In this document: one piece after another, positions 41,201 through 52,102 of the stretch
How positions within the stretch are numbered: the first letter of the stretch is position 1
Layout: each line of letters begins with the position of its first letter
Origin: Nitzschia sp. pyKryTriq1
Taxonomy: Eukaryota; Bacillariophyta; Bacillariophyceae; Bacillariales; Bacillariaceae
DNA length: 64,000 nucleotides
Assembly (NCBI GenBank): GCA_956465555.1
Contig: OY101126.1
Coordinates: forward strand, 724,501-788,500
Reading direction: 5' to 3'
Made by a program: the position numbers and the translations under genes
The notes under the pieces: model-generated
What the model saw: only the letters and a program-made list of their open reading frames with translations
Told to the model about the DNA's origin: nothing
Database searches by the model: none

Positions 41201-43057
41201 TTCATTGCTGTTTCGTCGCCCGTCGTTGCTACTGCGCCTACTGCTACCATCGCCGCTGACCCGTCTTCGAGGGAACATGCTTTGGCGCCTATTGGCCGCC
41301 AAGGCATCGCCACTGCCTCGTCGATTGCTTTCTTCGGCACGTTTCCTGTCTTCTTCTTCTTGAATCATTCTTGTGCGAACATTTTCAGGGAAGAGGCTAG
41401 ATACGATAGCCCGATTCTCGTTGGCAGTCTTTTTCACACGCCTTATTCGTTTTTGTGTAAAAAAATCGTATGTAAGCGACAAGACCAGGACGAAAAAGAC
41501 TACCGATGCAAATGAAACTGCGAAGACGGCTGGCTGGTTGGTAATATGGGCTGTATACATGTCTTGGTCTGGGTATACTCGAAGCGAATAAGGACAGAAG
41601 TCCTGGTTGAGACGAACGTTTGTCTCATCGAAGGTCGAGGAGTGACCCAGCCAATTGAAATTGTATTCTTGCACCATTCCGTCGAAAGCCTTATCGTGCT
41701 GATCCCTGGGACCCAGGTACTTGGATTGTGCTCCGGTTATTTTGTAGGAAAATATATCCCCACATCGGTTCTCGACAACACACACCAATGATTCCCGCTG
41801 GTCAACAATGGGTGGCAAAACATCATTGAAGAATGCTTCAAAGGAGAAGACACTTGCAAACATACCGACCACGTGTTGTGGCACTGGCTCAAATCCACTG
41901 AAAAGTGGGTAGAAAATCAGCGCCAGAGCCCCAGTGGTCTGATCTGTACCCAGAAAGTCCTGGACCAAGAAATTGTAGAAATCAGCATCGGGTCCGGAGT
42001 CTGTGCTGTTCAGGAGTTCTGTTCTGGAAAGCACTGCATTACCCGTAGCCACCAGCGTTGGAAGAGCACCATCTGAAGCCTGAAGCGTCATTGCATTCAA
42101 ATTGACAGCGGACGCAACCGGCGGAAAGATTTGCCAGGTTGGAAAGTATGGACCATCGGATTCATCAACGCTCATTCCAAGGTTTTCTGCAGTTGCGTCC
42201 AAAGCAAATATTTCTTTGGAAAAACCAAGAGAGGGGTCGATATCAGGAAGTCGCAAAAGACGGTGTTGTCCGTCGTCGACCTCTATTTCGAGGAAGAGTC
42301 CGTTGTTTTCATGGCGTCCGATTGATTCTTCGAGCCATGCAATGTTCTCAACCGAATAGTTTTCCCATTCCTCTCTATTTTCCAAGGTAACGTATGGATG
42401 TAGCCCAATCGACATTATATCGCCCAAGTCTCCAACATTTCCCGCTCGTAGATCGAAATCTGGAAGGGTCACAAAGGGCCAAGTGGCATTTGCCGTTCGG
42501 ACATGGGATGTGGCGGCAATCCTCAGCGATTCTACTGACTCGAACTTGCGAGCCAATCGACCCTCTACAGTATCAATCAACTTGGTGGACAAGCCAACGA
42601 AGCTATCTTCAAAATTTTCCTCCTCGCTTGATCTGGTGGTGGTATAAATTACGATCGGGAACAGAATTCCCATACCAACGAAGAGAGCAATCACAACGAG
42701 GCGAAGTTTTCCTGCTAGTTTGGTTTCTTTGCGGCCGGTCACTGATTCTCCATCACTTTCTGAGCCCACAGAAGCGTCACCAGCTTGACGTCTGTAGACT
42801 GAATCTTGGTCGCTATCACTTTCACTATCATCGTCGCTCGAAACGCTGAATAAGGAACTGCCCGAGTCGACCTTTGATTGAAAGTTGGAAATTTTCCGGC
42901 TTGCGGTTATTTCTTCTTTTTTGTCCGGCGGCTGAAGTGGTTCCGTCATATTCTCGTCGCTGCTGCTCGAATCGTTCACAGTGGAGAAAGTCTGGTTGTC
43001 CCTACTCAGCGCACGATTTCTTTCAGGTATCAATGGTATCGGATTTGGTTGTTCCAT
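38264..43057 (-). CDS. Receptor nucleotide cyclase fused to cyclic-nucleotide phosphodiesterase, five exons
   Basis: Exons (minus strand) are 43057-40939, 40845-40543, 40442-39746, 39680-39097 and 39015-38264. The introns are 93, 100, 65 and 81 bp with GT-AG ends. The reading frame is unbroken across all joins: 1485 codons including the stop, 1484 residues. Order: a Ser/Asp-rich cytosolic head; membrane span 1 (about 120-140); a luminal or external sensor domain of about 365 residues; membrane span 2 (about 507-529); a linker; a class III cyclase domain from about 695 with metal Asp D707 (FADISGF) and D751 (KVETIGDCY), and NTASRMES. An HD-type PDE domain from about 1040 has HNFAHANH, HDVDHTGVSN and AADVCH. 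The tail is Ser-rich and acidic. E747 in KVETIGD is guanylate-cyclase-like. Bifunctional GC/PDE receptors are known in pennate diatoms, where one responds to sex pheromone. Confidence 0.9.
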
Positions 43058-43519
43058 CAGAGCAACTGTTCACTTGTCAAATGAGCTTTGTGCTTCTTTC
43101 TTCGATGCACTGGATGGATGATGATGGGGATGATAATTATAACCGCAAAAAACAGCAGATAGGAACGCAGTGGACGACAGAAGATTTTACTGTAGATTAG
43201 GCTGGAGAACTTCACTCTTTCGTTTGTAGTGGCCCTATCGTAGATTCTACGTCGAACTCCTTTCACATAAGGGAATTCTTGACACTATTATCGAAAAGGG
43301 GGCTATTGTCTACTTTCACTTTTCTACGCAATTCTATGTAGGACAAATTTGCGGTCATCCGTTAGCGTGATTTTCATGGTGACGTGGTGGGAGAAATGAC
43401 TGAACGTACTTTGTTTATTTATGCCTTGTTTTCGAGATCTACCCAATCATATTCCTTCATTCCCCTGGGGGCGCGCGCGAGAACTCAGTATTTGTGGGAG
43501 CGGTCGGTGGGTGAAAAAA

Positions 43520-43960
43520 CTACGAAGTCCTAAAGGCCTGATGCACCAATTGAGGTACCGGGGTCGGTAGAACAGGAGGTGCACGGTAGCGAGAAGTGTC
43601 CGTGTCCGTGTCCGAGGGAGCGTCCGAGGCGGTATGATACTGTGCCATCGTGAGATGGATTTGGCCAATAGTGAAACGGGAAATCTTGCTGGGATCCATG
43701 CGGTCGAGGCGTGCGCGTTGACGGAGGTATGATGCGTGGCTACATCCGCCAATAAAAGCGTCCGGAATATCAGGAGTTGAAGTGTTGCCGAAGACTGTGC
43801 GAAGGTAGACGAGAACATCTTGAAATCGAGCATGGTAAGAGAAGATGGTTTCACCGGGAAGTTGTTGAGGCAAGTCGCGAGTCAAGGCAGTGGGATCTTC
43901 AGTGAATGAAGGGTGCTCCAAAGTGAGCAGGGCAAAGAGGCCTTTGTATCCACAAATCAT
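43520..43960 (-). pseudogene. Possible retroelement gag-like fragment
   Basis: An open stretch reading ETIFSYHARFQDVLVYLRTV, then FIGGCSHASYLRQRARLDRM. The style recalls the helical gag core of diatom copia elements. No zinc knuckle, LTR or pol part is seen. It is treated as a broken fossil fragment; it could equally be a chance frame or an unknown host exon. Confidence 0.25.
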
Positions 43961-44063
43961 GAGTCAAAAACATGATGCCGACACACGCAACTTCCGTGTT
44001 GTTTTTATGCTCTTGACCATGCATGAGATTCAATCATCAACTCGAGTACTGGAAAGGTCCATC

Positions 44064-44136
44064 TGGTGTGCAGGTAGGTCAATAACTTCATTCTCTATCC
44101 ACCTGCGGTCCCAACAATCCACCTACCTGCACACCA
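44064..44136. repeat. 16-bp perfect inverted repeat (hairpin)
   Basis: Arms TGGTGTGCAGGTAGGT (44064-44079) and ACCTACCTGCACACCA (44121-44136) are exact complements around a 41-bp loop. This could be the ends of a tiny MITE-like insertion or an RNA hairpin. Confidence 0.9.
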
Positions 44137-44968
44137 AATGCTGTCTGCGACACAAAACAAGCCAGTTGCAGTATTCTACTGTAAACCTAGAATGAGTACC
44201 AGAGGATGGGTCATCAATAAATATTAAATATCTCTACGAATTTATGTTCTTTGCAGTTCATTCCAATAGCTTGACACCTCAAAATAAGAGGTGCTTTCAG
44301 ATTCTGTAGTTTGTTTGACGGTGAGACATTTTGTTCCAGACCTCACTTTTGGGATTTTCTTTCAGCAATCACGAGTTTTTAGTAGGGCACTCATGCACGA
44401 CTATGCAAGAAAGATTCCAACTTCAAAGCAAGGATCTTTTTTTCCTCAAAAAAGGGGGTGTCGATTTTGATGAAAATGATGACGAGCTTTTGTGTTGGAG
44501 AAGGTTGCTGTGTCTCTTGTCTGGACTGGACCTACTCTGATAAAGTGCTGCTTCTTTCTTGGATCCACGAGGATCGAGATTTATTGGATCTTTTAACTCT
44601 GTAGCCGGTACAAGTACAGTAGCAGGTACAGTATTGCGTGCTCGGCCCGCGCGCCAGCGTTCAGTATCCAATGATGCGCAATATTACTTAATGTCTGAAG
44701 TCGCTACGATGTCGTATCGTTCTCCAGAGCTTGTATATTTCTTGGCATCTCAATTTTGTCGAGCGGAGTCGACCGTCAAATTTCAAATTTTCTCTAAAGA
44801 TTTATCGGCCCATGACTATTATTTCCTCACGATGATGACGAAAGTTTTATTCGGAGTTGTTGAAAGCCCCATCAAATCCAAATCATGTCCTCTCCGGTTG
44901 GCAGAAGTCTCACGCTGTTGCACCTCAGAATACTTTGAGATCGAGGACTTATCAACAAGAAAATCAAG

Positions 44969-47656
44969 ATGTCCCGTAGCAACCACGTAGGCGATGCGAG
45001 GAGCCCTAGTCCTACTAGTAATACCAGGGAGTGCAATCGAAGACAGCAGGTCACCTTTCAAGAAGATTCTTTTGAAGTCACTTCATTCTCCCATCTGCAA
45101 CTAGTGCCGAAACGAAAATCGATCTCGCCGAGAAAGGGCATCGATGAATCCTCCGGCGGAAACGACAGTAGTATTCTCAGCGAAGGTTGCACTTCGGCTG
45201 CAGAGTCATCGCACGCGGCCTCGCGTAAGCAGAGACAACTGATTAGGACGAGGTGGTACCGGCGGCTTTTGATGCTATTGACGGCGACCTTGATTGGATT
45301 TTTTATCTCAGGAGTTGTGTTCTATGCTACCCGACTGGCAGAAGTTGAAGCGTTTGAGCAAGGCTTTGCCGAGTTGGGGCAGCAGGTACTTGAGATTGTC
45401 CGAGATGAGCTCTCGAACAAGCTACTCGCTCTGGACAGCCTAAGCATAGCACTAACAAGTCAGGCGTTGGCTCAAGCTCAAGCAACGTCCCTCTTTGGCG
45501 TCTGGCCAATGACAACGCTTCCGGACTTTACTGTGAGAGCCATGAACATGTTGGCCACAGCTGACTCCAGATCCGTCGTTTTTGCTCCCCTAATCCACAA
45601 CGGTACACTGGGTATCTGGAATGAATTCCTTGCCTCAAATTCGGGCGAATGGGAGCTCGATCTGTCTTCCTCTTCTACGACATGGGCGGAAGAACAAAGG
45701 CTCAGAATCCCAACAGCATCGACGACGAGCCAATCCCTCCTTGACGATCCCGAAACTAGCTTTAGGGTATGGCAGCACTACCCGAGATCCAATAATCTGG
45801 TCAATGCAGATTTGCTGGCACCTCCCTCGCCTTCTCTGCTGGCACTCCTGTCGAATCGTAAAGCAGTCATTGGAGATATTGTGCCCTTACCCTTGGACGC
45901 TGAGGATGCCAAGGACGAGGTAGCGTCTCCTCTAAATCACTATTTGTCGACCATTTTATCCGCTGACGTCTCAAAACCAAGAACTGGAGGAGACACAGAA
46001 AACTTGGTAAGCAACATATATTACCCAATATTCGATTCCCTAATCGTTCCCGACTCTTCGTCCATTGAGCCGAACAGTCGTTCGCTCGTGGGAATGCTCT
46101 CCATGGATATTGTTTGGCAGGACTTCCTCGGGGGAACGAATCCCGTTGGGACCAAGGATGAAATCGTTTGCGTTCTTCGCAACCAATGCGGCCAAGTTTA
46201 CACTTTTAAAGTCCGATATGATCGTGTGATCTATGTTACCAAAGGAGACGCTCATCCCACAGAATACAACGACATGGTCGAAGAGACGGGGCTCAACAGC
46301 TTCGAGTTGTCGTCTTCGAAGAAGTTTCAAGGCAACTTCCAGTCTGAACTTGACGATTTTTGTCTGTACGAGCTCCAAGTCTACCCATCGAATAGTCTGG
46401 AGGAACAATATCTTACGTTCAAACCCGCTCTTTACACCGCTTCCGCAGCCTTTTGTTTCGTCGTCCTCTTGATTTTGAGCCTAGCCTATGAGAGACGCGT
46501 GGCCCAAGTTCACGAAAACTCCATTCAGTACCGTAACGTAGTTGTGAATCTGTTCCCCCCAGCGGTTCGTCGGCGTATGTTCCGGAGACAGGAAGAGAGT
46601 CGCAAGAAGGGAAAGCAAGGAGGATTGGTGACCAGAGGCAGTGCACTATCTCGTGATCCATCAACAGCTTTTCAAGGAAAGTCGAATCCTCACGCGCCCA
46701 TACTGTCAGGGATAAGCCCACGTCTTGAGAAGCATGGCTTGGCCTTGATTTCTTCCAAGCCAATTGCGGATCATTTTCCAGAATCATCCGTTTTCTTTGC
46801 CGATATTGCTGGTTTTACATCATGGAGTTCCCAACGGAGTCCTGAACAAGTGTTCACCTTGTTGCAAACGCTGTTCAACACTTTTGATGGTATCGCCAAG
46901 AAGTGCCGTGTCTTCAAAGTCGAGACAATTGGTGATTGCTACATGGCTGTGACCGGCGTGCCAGAACCTCAAGCAGATCACGCGGTGCGGATGACGAAAT
47001 TCGCTCGAGTGTGCCTCTGCCGTGTCAAACCGCTACTGGAACGCCTGGAACTAACCTTGGGTAAAGGGACGCAAGATCTAGCAATCCGTGTGGGGATTAA
47101 TTCGGGACCCGTTACTGCCGGAGTCCTCGAGGGTGAAAAGTCCCGATTTCAACTGTTCGGTGATACTGTCAACACAGCTTCCAGGATGGAAAGCAATGGG
47201 GAACCAGGGCGGATTCATATATCAAGAGCAACTGCGGACTTGCTCGTCCAAGCCAAGAAGGATCATTGGTTGGAGAAGCGACAAGATCCAATCCACGCCA
47301 AAGGTAAAGGCCTCATGGAAACCTTCTGGATTCGGCGATCTACCACCAGACACCGCACCCCAGACGAAGGGAAAGCCAAGAATGTCAGGGTTCCCAGCGA
47401 ATTTCATGAAAGTACCGACCTCTCGGATTCAGAATTTCTGTCGGATTCCGATATTTTGTTCAGCTCCTTCAACACTTCGGTGACCTCACGATTATCAGAT
47501 GTGGACGGCACGCTGTGGAATGGGTCGTCCAGAGGGAGTGGCATCGCTTTGGATGACAAAGATATTGTAGAATTCAAAGCAGCTCAGAACGTCCAATGTG
47601 ATTTCGGGCACACCAGAAGAGACAACTTGTACCGTTTTGCGTTCATAGAAGACTAA
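44969..47656 (+). CDS. Receptor nucleotide cyclase without phosphodiesterase
   Basis: Single exon, 895 residues, paralogous to the divergent cyclase-phosphodiesterase gene. Order: a Ser-rich cytosolic head; membrane span 1 (about 100-120); a sensor domain of about 365 residues with TLPDF-V/D-RA as in the neighbour; membrane span 2 (about 486-505); then a class III cyclase domain (about 600-790). The cyclase has FFADIAGFTSWSS, FKVETIGDCYMAVTG, RVGINSGPVTAGVLEGEKSR and LFGDTVNTASRMES. Both metal Asp residues and the Asn/Arg transition-state residues are present. The base-recognition pair reads Glu (KVETIGD) and Gln (RFQLFGD) as in the neighbour. After the cyclase a Ser/Asp-rich tail of about 100 residues replaces the PDE. 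The four introns of the neighbour are absent, so this copy is intronless. The stop lies 3 bases from the convergent ligase stop. Confidence 0.88.
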   Translation: MSRSNHVGDARSPSPTSNTRECNRRQQVTFQEDSFEVTSFSHLQLVPKRKSISPRKGIDESSGGNDSSILSEGCTSAAESSHAASRKQRQLIRTRWYRRLLMLLTATLIGFFISGVVFYATRLAEVEAFEQGFAELGQQVLEIVRDELSNKLLALDSLSIALTSQALAQAQATSLFGVWPMTTLPDFTVRAMNMLATADSRSVVFAPLIHNGTLGIWNEFLASNSGEWELDLSSSSTTWAEEQRLRIPTASTTSQSLLDDPETSFRVWQHYPRSNNLVNADLLAPPSPSLLALLSNRKAVIGDIVPLPLDAEDAKDEVASPLNHYLSTILSADVSKPRTGGDTENLVSNIYYPIFDSLIVPDSSSIEPNSRSLVGMLSMDIVWQDFLGGTNPVGTKDEIVCVLRNQCGQVYTFKVRYDRVIYVTKGDAHPTEYNDMVEETGLNSFELSSSKKFQGNFQSELDDFCLYELQVYPSNSLEEQYLTFKPALYTASAAFCFVVLLILSLAYERRVAQVHENSIQYRNVVVNLFPPAVRRRMFRRQEESRKKGKQGGLVTRGSALSRDPSTAFQGKSNPHAPILSGISPRLEKHGLALISSKPIADHFPESSVFFADIAGFTSWSSQRSPEQVFTLLQTLFNTFDGIAKKCRVFKVETIGDCYMAVTGVPEPQADHAVRMTKFARVCLCRVKPLLERLELTLGKGTQDLAIRVGINSGPVTAGVLEGEKSRFQLFGDTVNTASRMESNGEPGRIHISRATADLLVQAKKDHWLEKRQDPIHAKGKGLMETFWIRRSTTRHRTPDEGKAKNVRVPSEFHESTDLSDSEFLSDSDILFSSFNTSVTSRLSDVDGTLWNGSSRGSGIALDDKDIVEFKAAQNVQCDFGHTRRDNLYRFAFIED

Positions 47657-47659
47657 TTA

Positions 47660-50600
47660 TTAGATGCTCTCGGCAGTAGCTTGATCGCGCCTTAAAGAAC
47701 GAACCAAATTCAACGAAACCAGTTTAGTCCTATCGGTGATACCGAGGGTATCGAGGCGATCACAAATGATTCTTCCCCTCTCTTCGTCGCAAAACTTCCC
47801 ATTGCCGACGGCGCCAGCCTCTACGAGATCAATTCCTTCATTCAAATCGCATAACACGTGGGTTACACCCCGATGAAGATGTGGCGACACGATGGCTCCT
47901 GACGCCGATGCTAGAGGAAGCACAGAAACGATATTCTCAGAGCTCTCTAAGATTTGACCCCAACGGTCGGATTCCTCGTTTGAAAGGAATTCCTCGAACG
48001 CTTTTTTTTCTTCTTCCATGCCAAAGCCGTATCGAAAGATATCAGGATACAATATGGCGGTGGCCTCTTCGGTAGAAAATTTGCCTTGTCCACCTCGGCC
48101 GAACGCAAGAGAATTCAAGCACCAGCGATCTTGAATGTCGAAGCTATGGGTGATCTCGTACTGCCATGGACGCACCGGGAGTGAATCCGTCTCCTTCTCG
48201 GCGTATTCTTCTAGGGCTCGCAAAAGCTCCATCTTGGTGATACTCTCTGGATGCGCAAGATCAAAAATGTGGTCGTTAGAGCCTTCCTTCGCACTGCTCT
48301 TGACCAAGTAGTCATGCGCCTTGGGGCGTAACAACCACTCGTTCGTATCCTTTATGGTGGGGGCTGACGAACCGTCCACCACTAGTTGCGTTTTTTTATC
48401 AGCTTGCCACCGATGAACAATAGAAAAGACAAAGGTCCATCTGAGCACGCCTTCCTTTTCGGCGAATTTCTGAAGTTCCATTGCCTTCTTAGATTTCGAC
48501 TTTGTTGCTGCCGTCCGAACTCGTGCATTCTCAATCCCTTTCATGTAGTTGGTCACTCTTGCGTCGTTGGTTTGGCCACCCAGGACAAGGCTGTTCTCCA
48601 TGCCGTCAGTGGAGACTCGCACCGTCCCGCTGTGGGCAATAATGAATTCCATGACATCCTCCTTCCGCTTCACCTGGACGGCTTTGTCAAACCATTCGTT
48701 GTCTTTGGCTTCTTGTGCTTCCAAGCTGTCATGGTCAAGCGAGTAGTTTCCTTCGAGAACTGTGAAGGAAACACCAGCAAGGGCACGAGAATATACTTGC
48801 GTGATTTTGGGTATCTTGGATGGAGACGACGGTGCTTTCTTTTTTCGCTTTTTGGCTTTACTCGTACTTGCAAGTTCTTCGGGAGTGAGAAAGCGACACT
48901 TAAAGAGTGGGTTTTGGGTCTGTTCCGAGGTGGCGGAGGGCGAGAACGTGGAATCGCTGACACTCGCCGCATATTCCTGGCGTTGCCGCAAGGTCTCAAA
49001 GTACAATCGGAAGAGTGATTGATGAGTATCGGCCTCGAACACAGATTTGGCGCCTCCATCGATCGCTTCATGACGGACGTAGTTGATTCGGGGAAATCTC
49101 ATCGTAAGCCCAGCTGAGTATTCCGTAGTGGGAACAAATTCTGCCCCTTTGAGCTCAAGGACGATGGAATCTTCTGGACGAATCCAAAGATCAGGATAGC
49201 TCTTCTTGCTAGGCGTCCAGCCATCAAAGTCTTCTTGCATATTCCGTTGGAACGAGCGGTGTGAAATAAAGTCGGGGACTGAACATTCATGTTCATCGGC
49301 TTCAAACCATTTTCCCAGTTGTAGTGGCTCGTCAACCCCTGCGGCCCGATACCCTGTCAACTCAAGAATCTTGTCTAGCTTTTCATACTTTGTCGATTTG
49401 GCATTCACGTTGAGCGTCGGCATGAATGCTGAGGGATCACTTTCATCGACGATTCCACAAAGGAAACTAGAGAGTTGGCCAGAGTGGCGAAGTCCTGTCG
49501 CGAAAGACGCACCGAGGATTACTACATCAATCCCTTCTCCCTCATCATAGTCGGGCTTGAACTTGTGCCAGAACTTCCGGCTTTTAGATGCCAGCCCCAA
49601 TATATAGGGCGACGCGAGATCTTTCAAGACAAGACCCTCCATTTTGTGTTGTTCGACTACCGTCCTGTAGAATCCCTCTATCGCCTTAGCACGCAATCGA
49701 TTGATTACAGCATCGTTCCGTCCTTGACGTCTCAAACGATCCAATTCTAGAATTTTGGCAGGTAGGCATTCTTGAATTGCACTTTGTGTCGAGTCCAGAA
49801 TAGCTCCGAAGTTTCCATCAACATCTAATAGAGGATCTTGTACAGAAAAATATGTTTCGCCGCGCACGCAATCTCCGTTCGGCCGAATAATCATTGCCTT
49901 CCCAATTTCGACCTGATTCGGTTGGTCCACCAAGAGTTGGTGTAGAATGATCTTGCGTTGCAGTAGGGTATAATGAATGAGACTTCCGGGACTAATGGCG
50001 CTATCTTCCATGAGGCAATCTCGAAGGAGCTTTTTGGCGTCGGGCCCATCAACATAGAGGATGTCAAACACAATGTACTGCAACCAGCAATCCTTGCCGG
50101 CCTCGTGGTCATCATTGGAAAGTTCTTTCGATTTTCCACCCATGAATCGAATATCGTCCGAGATTCGCATGACACTGGGATCAGTGATTGACCCATCCGG
50201 TTCGGCATGTAGTTTCTGATCGATCGCTTCCAACAGTCCATGTCGCCGCATGTATTCTCGACGACCGTTAGCAACGGTCCGATTGTTTCCAAATGGAATG
50301 ATTTCTTGTTTAGCATTGTCCCAAGCTTCTACTTCACCATCCAAAATGACATTGACGCGATACTTGGACAAGGACCGACGAATTGAAGGACCCAAAACAG
50401 GACTGTACAGCTGCGAGTACCATTTGCCATTCCGAGTCTGCAAGGTCACTTTTCCGTCTTGTACATGAGCAACCATACGCTCTCCATCAAACTTGATTTC
50501 AGCACAAATCGCAGGGAACTGCAAGGCCAGAGTATCTCGAATGGTTGTTGGAGTCGAGTCGGGTAAATTCTTTAGGAATTCTTTGTGATTCGATTGTAGT

Positions 50601-51655
50601 CTAGTCATACAGTCGGCAAAGTAGACGCGGCTAGATAGCATGGGCGAAATGGTATTCCCCAAGACGGCGGGCTGCTCCTGGGGTTCCCATCGAGAAGCTC
50701 CAGATACCTGATTACTTTCCTGCAAAGCTTGCTTCCTTGCTAGCTCGATCTCACGAAATTTGGTGTAGTCTGGATCTGCAAGCTTGTCGCACAGATTCTT
50801 GAGAGAATTGTGAGAATGCCATAGCTCCATGGCGAACTTGCTATACCATGTCAAGATGGATTGCCACCGCAATCCGAACTCTGGCTTCTTCAATAGAATT
50901 CGAACAAGCCACTTGTGCTCGAGTGGACTTAGACCCCTGACCATAATTTTTCGGAGCCACTGTTCCCTGCGAGCAGACACCTTTTCCTTCTTTTCTTTTG
51001 GAGCCGCCGACGACTCATTTTGACTTTCACGCCATTCGTGATTATAGCTTCCTCGTCGTTGTTGAGTTATATTTGATAGTTCATCCAACAAGGAATTTAT
51101 TTGACCAAGAGTCAGCTTGCTGGGCTGGTCAGGAATCCGCTGGGACATGATGTGCTGCACGACCAAGCTGAGGTCTCCCGCCATGCCATGCGGAACCTTT
51201 TGTGGATCGGTAAAGCCATAGAGCATTTCATAGCTCTTTGTCCCCTTAGAAAAGCCTTCCACGTCACAGTACGCTTGGGCGATGAGCGCCTCTCTCATAC
51301 CGGCGTTGCGTGCCGAGTCACTGTCGGGCATCAGCAGTCGAAAGAGGGGAAAGACCGACTGGCCTTCCAGCGCCTGCATCAGCTTGGGTGGCAGCAAGTA
51401 CGCTTTTTTCTCATCTTCTTTTACATTCGTGCTTCGCTTTTGACGCTTCAGAGACCAAAGATGTTCCATGCGGCGGCACACCATGGCAAACGAAATTGAA
51501 TTGGCCTTGTCGTAGTCCGGTTCGACTGTGTTCTCACTCGCGATGCTGCTAGTGTCGTCGTTTGACGCCTCGCTGGCGTCGTCGTCCTGTGACACCAACA
51601 GCGGTGCTTCGAGCTGGTCATGTTCATCATCCTCGTCGATATTGTTGCTGCTCAT
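47660..51655 (-). CDS. LIG4: DNA ligase IV-like ATP-dependent ligase
   Basis: Single exon, 1331 residues, longer than animal LIG4 (about 910). An acidic N-terminal head precedes the DNA-binding domain (about 85-330; LSPLEHKWLVRILLKK). The nucleotidyltransferase motif I is EIKFDGERM with adenylated lysine K388; the ERM extension is typical of ligase IV. Further motifs are ILDGEVEAW (III), YIVFDILYVDG (IIIa), EGLVLKDL (IV) and KFWHKFKPDY (V). After the OB domain come two C-terminal regions resembling BRCT repeats (about 960-1130 and 1230-1331), where XRCC4 would bind. It seals double-strand breaks in end joining, in the nucleus. The extra length is mainly in the N-terminal head and the inter-BRCT region. 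Confidence 0.87.
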   Translation of the reverse strand: MSSNNIDEDDEHDQLEAPLLVSQDDDASEASNDDTSSIASENTVEPDYDKANSISFAMVCRRMEHLWSLKRQKRSTNVKEDEKKAYLLPPKLMQALEGQSVFPLFRLLMPDSDSARNAGMREALIAQAYCDVEGFSKGTKSYEMLYGFTDPQKVPHGMAGDLSLVVQHIMSQRIPDQPSKLTLGQINSLLDELSNITQQRRGSYNHEWRESQNESSAAPKEKKEKVSARREQWLRKIMVRGLSPLEHKWLVRILLKKPEFGLRWQSILTWYSKFAMELWHSHNSLKNLCDKLADPDYTKFREIELARKQALQESNQVSGASRWEPQEQPAVLGNTISPMLSSRVYFADCMTRLQSNHKEFLKNLPDSTPTTIRDTLALQFPAICAEIKFDGERMVAHVQDGKVTLQTRNGKWYSQLYSPVLGPSIRRSLSKYRVNVILDGEVEAWDNAKQEIIPFGNNRTVANGRREYMRRHGLLEAIDQKLHAEPDGSITDPSVMRISDDIRFMGGKSKELSNDDHEAGKDCWLQYIVFDILYVDGPDAKKLLRDCLMEDSAISPGSLIHYTLLQRKIILHQLLVDQPNQVEIGKAMIIRPNGDCVRGETYFSVQDPLLDVDGNFGAILDSTQSAIQECLPAKILELDRLRRQGRNDAVINRLRAKAIEGFYRTVVEQHKMEGLVLKDLASPYILGLASKSRKFWHKFKPDYDEGEGIDVVILGASFATGLRHSGQLSSFLCGIVDESDPSAFMPTLNVNAKSTKYEKLDKILELTGYRAAGVDEPLQLGKWFEADEHECSVPDFISHRSFQRNMQEDFDGWTPSKKSYPDLWIRPEDSIVLELKGAEFVPTTEYSAGLTMRFPRINYVRHEAIDGGAKSVFEADTHQSLFRLYFETLRQRQEYAASVSDSTFSPSATSEQTQNPLFKCRFLTPEELASTSKAKKRKKKAPSSPSKIPKITQVYSRALAGVSFTVLEGNYSLDHDSLEAQEAKDNEWFDKAVQVKRKEDVMEFIIAHSGTVRVSTDGMENSLVLGGQTNDARVTNYMKGIENARVRTAATKSKSKKAMELQKFAEKEGVLRWTFVFSIVHRWQADKKTQLVVDGSSAPTIKDTNEWLLRPKAHDYLVKSSAKEGSNDHIFDLAHPESITKMELLRALEEYAEKETDSLPVRPWQYEITHSFDIQDRWCLNSLAFGRGGQGKFSTEEATAILYPDIFRYGFGMEEEKKAFEEFLSNEESDRWGQILESSENIVSVLPLASASGAIVSPHLHRGVTHVLCDLNEGIDLVEAGAVGNGKFCDEERGRIICDRLDTLGITDRTKLVSLNLVRSLRRDQATAESI

Positions 51656-52102
51656 AATGTCTTCTCGATTGCGAAAAGCATCGCATCATCGATCATCCAT
51701 ATTGGATCTCTACCTCCAGTGTTCCGTTTTCCGTTCATTGTTCATTGCGACAGCTGAATACTTGCGAACTTGCAACTCAGTCTTCTGTACTGGTACCAGG
51801 TACTGTACCGGTACCGGTACTGTGCCGGTTCTGTATACCGGTATTGCCGGTTACCGGTAGAAGTCGTCGTGAGTCGTCGTCGGTCCTTCGTTCGTTGGGG
51901 GTAGCCATGTCATGCAGTCGAAAAGAAGCGAACAGATACCGGTAGCAAGACACAGGGACTACAGTAGGTCCCTACTAGACATAGATAGTGCGATGAAAAG
52001 ACAATAGCTCTACCGGTAGAAGTAGTCTATGAGTATAAGAGGTATGACGCTAAAAGTACGTATTCTACTAGAGTTTCCTTCGAGAAGGAAACAGAGGAGA
52101 AG
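51656..52102. other. Intergenic between ligase IV and nuclease-RING gene
   Basis: A GTAC/CCGG word cluster at 51785-51860 lies just upstream of the ligase start. No gene seen. Confidence 0.55.

Larger units (their letters stand above)
43058..44968. other. Intergenic between two divergent cyclase receptors
   Basis: A 1.9-kb spacer between the two start codons. It contains a gag-like fragment (minus) and a 16-bp inverted repeat, both listed, plus GTAC words near 44605-44635. The outer parts must hold both promoters. Confidence 0.5.
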
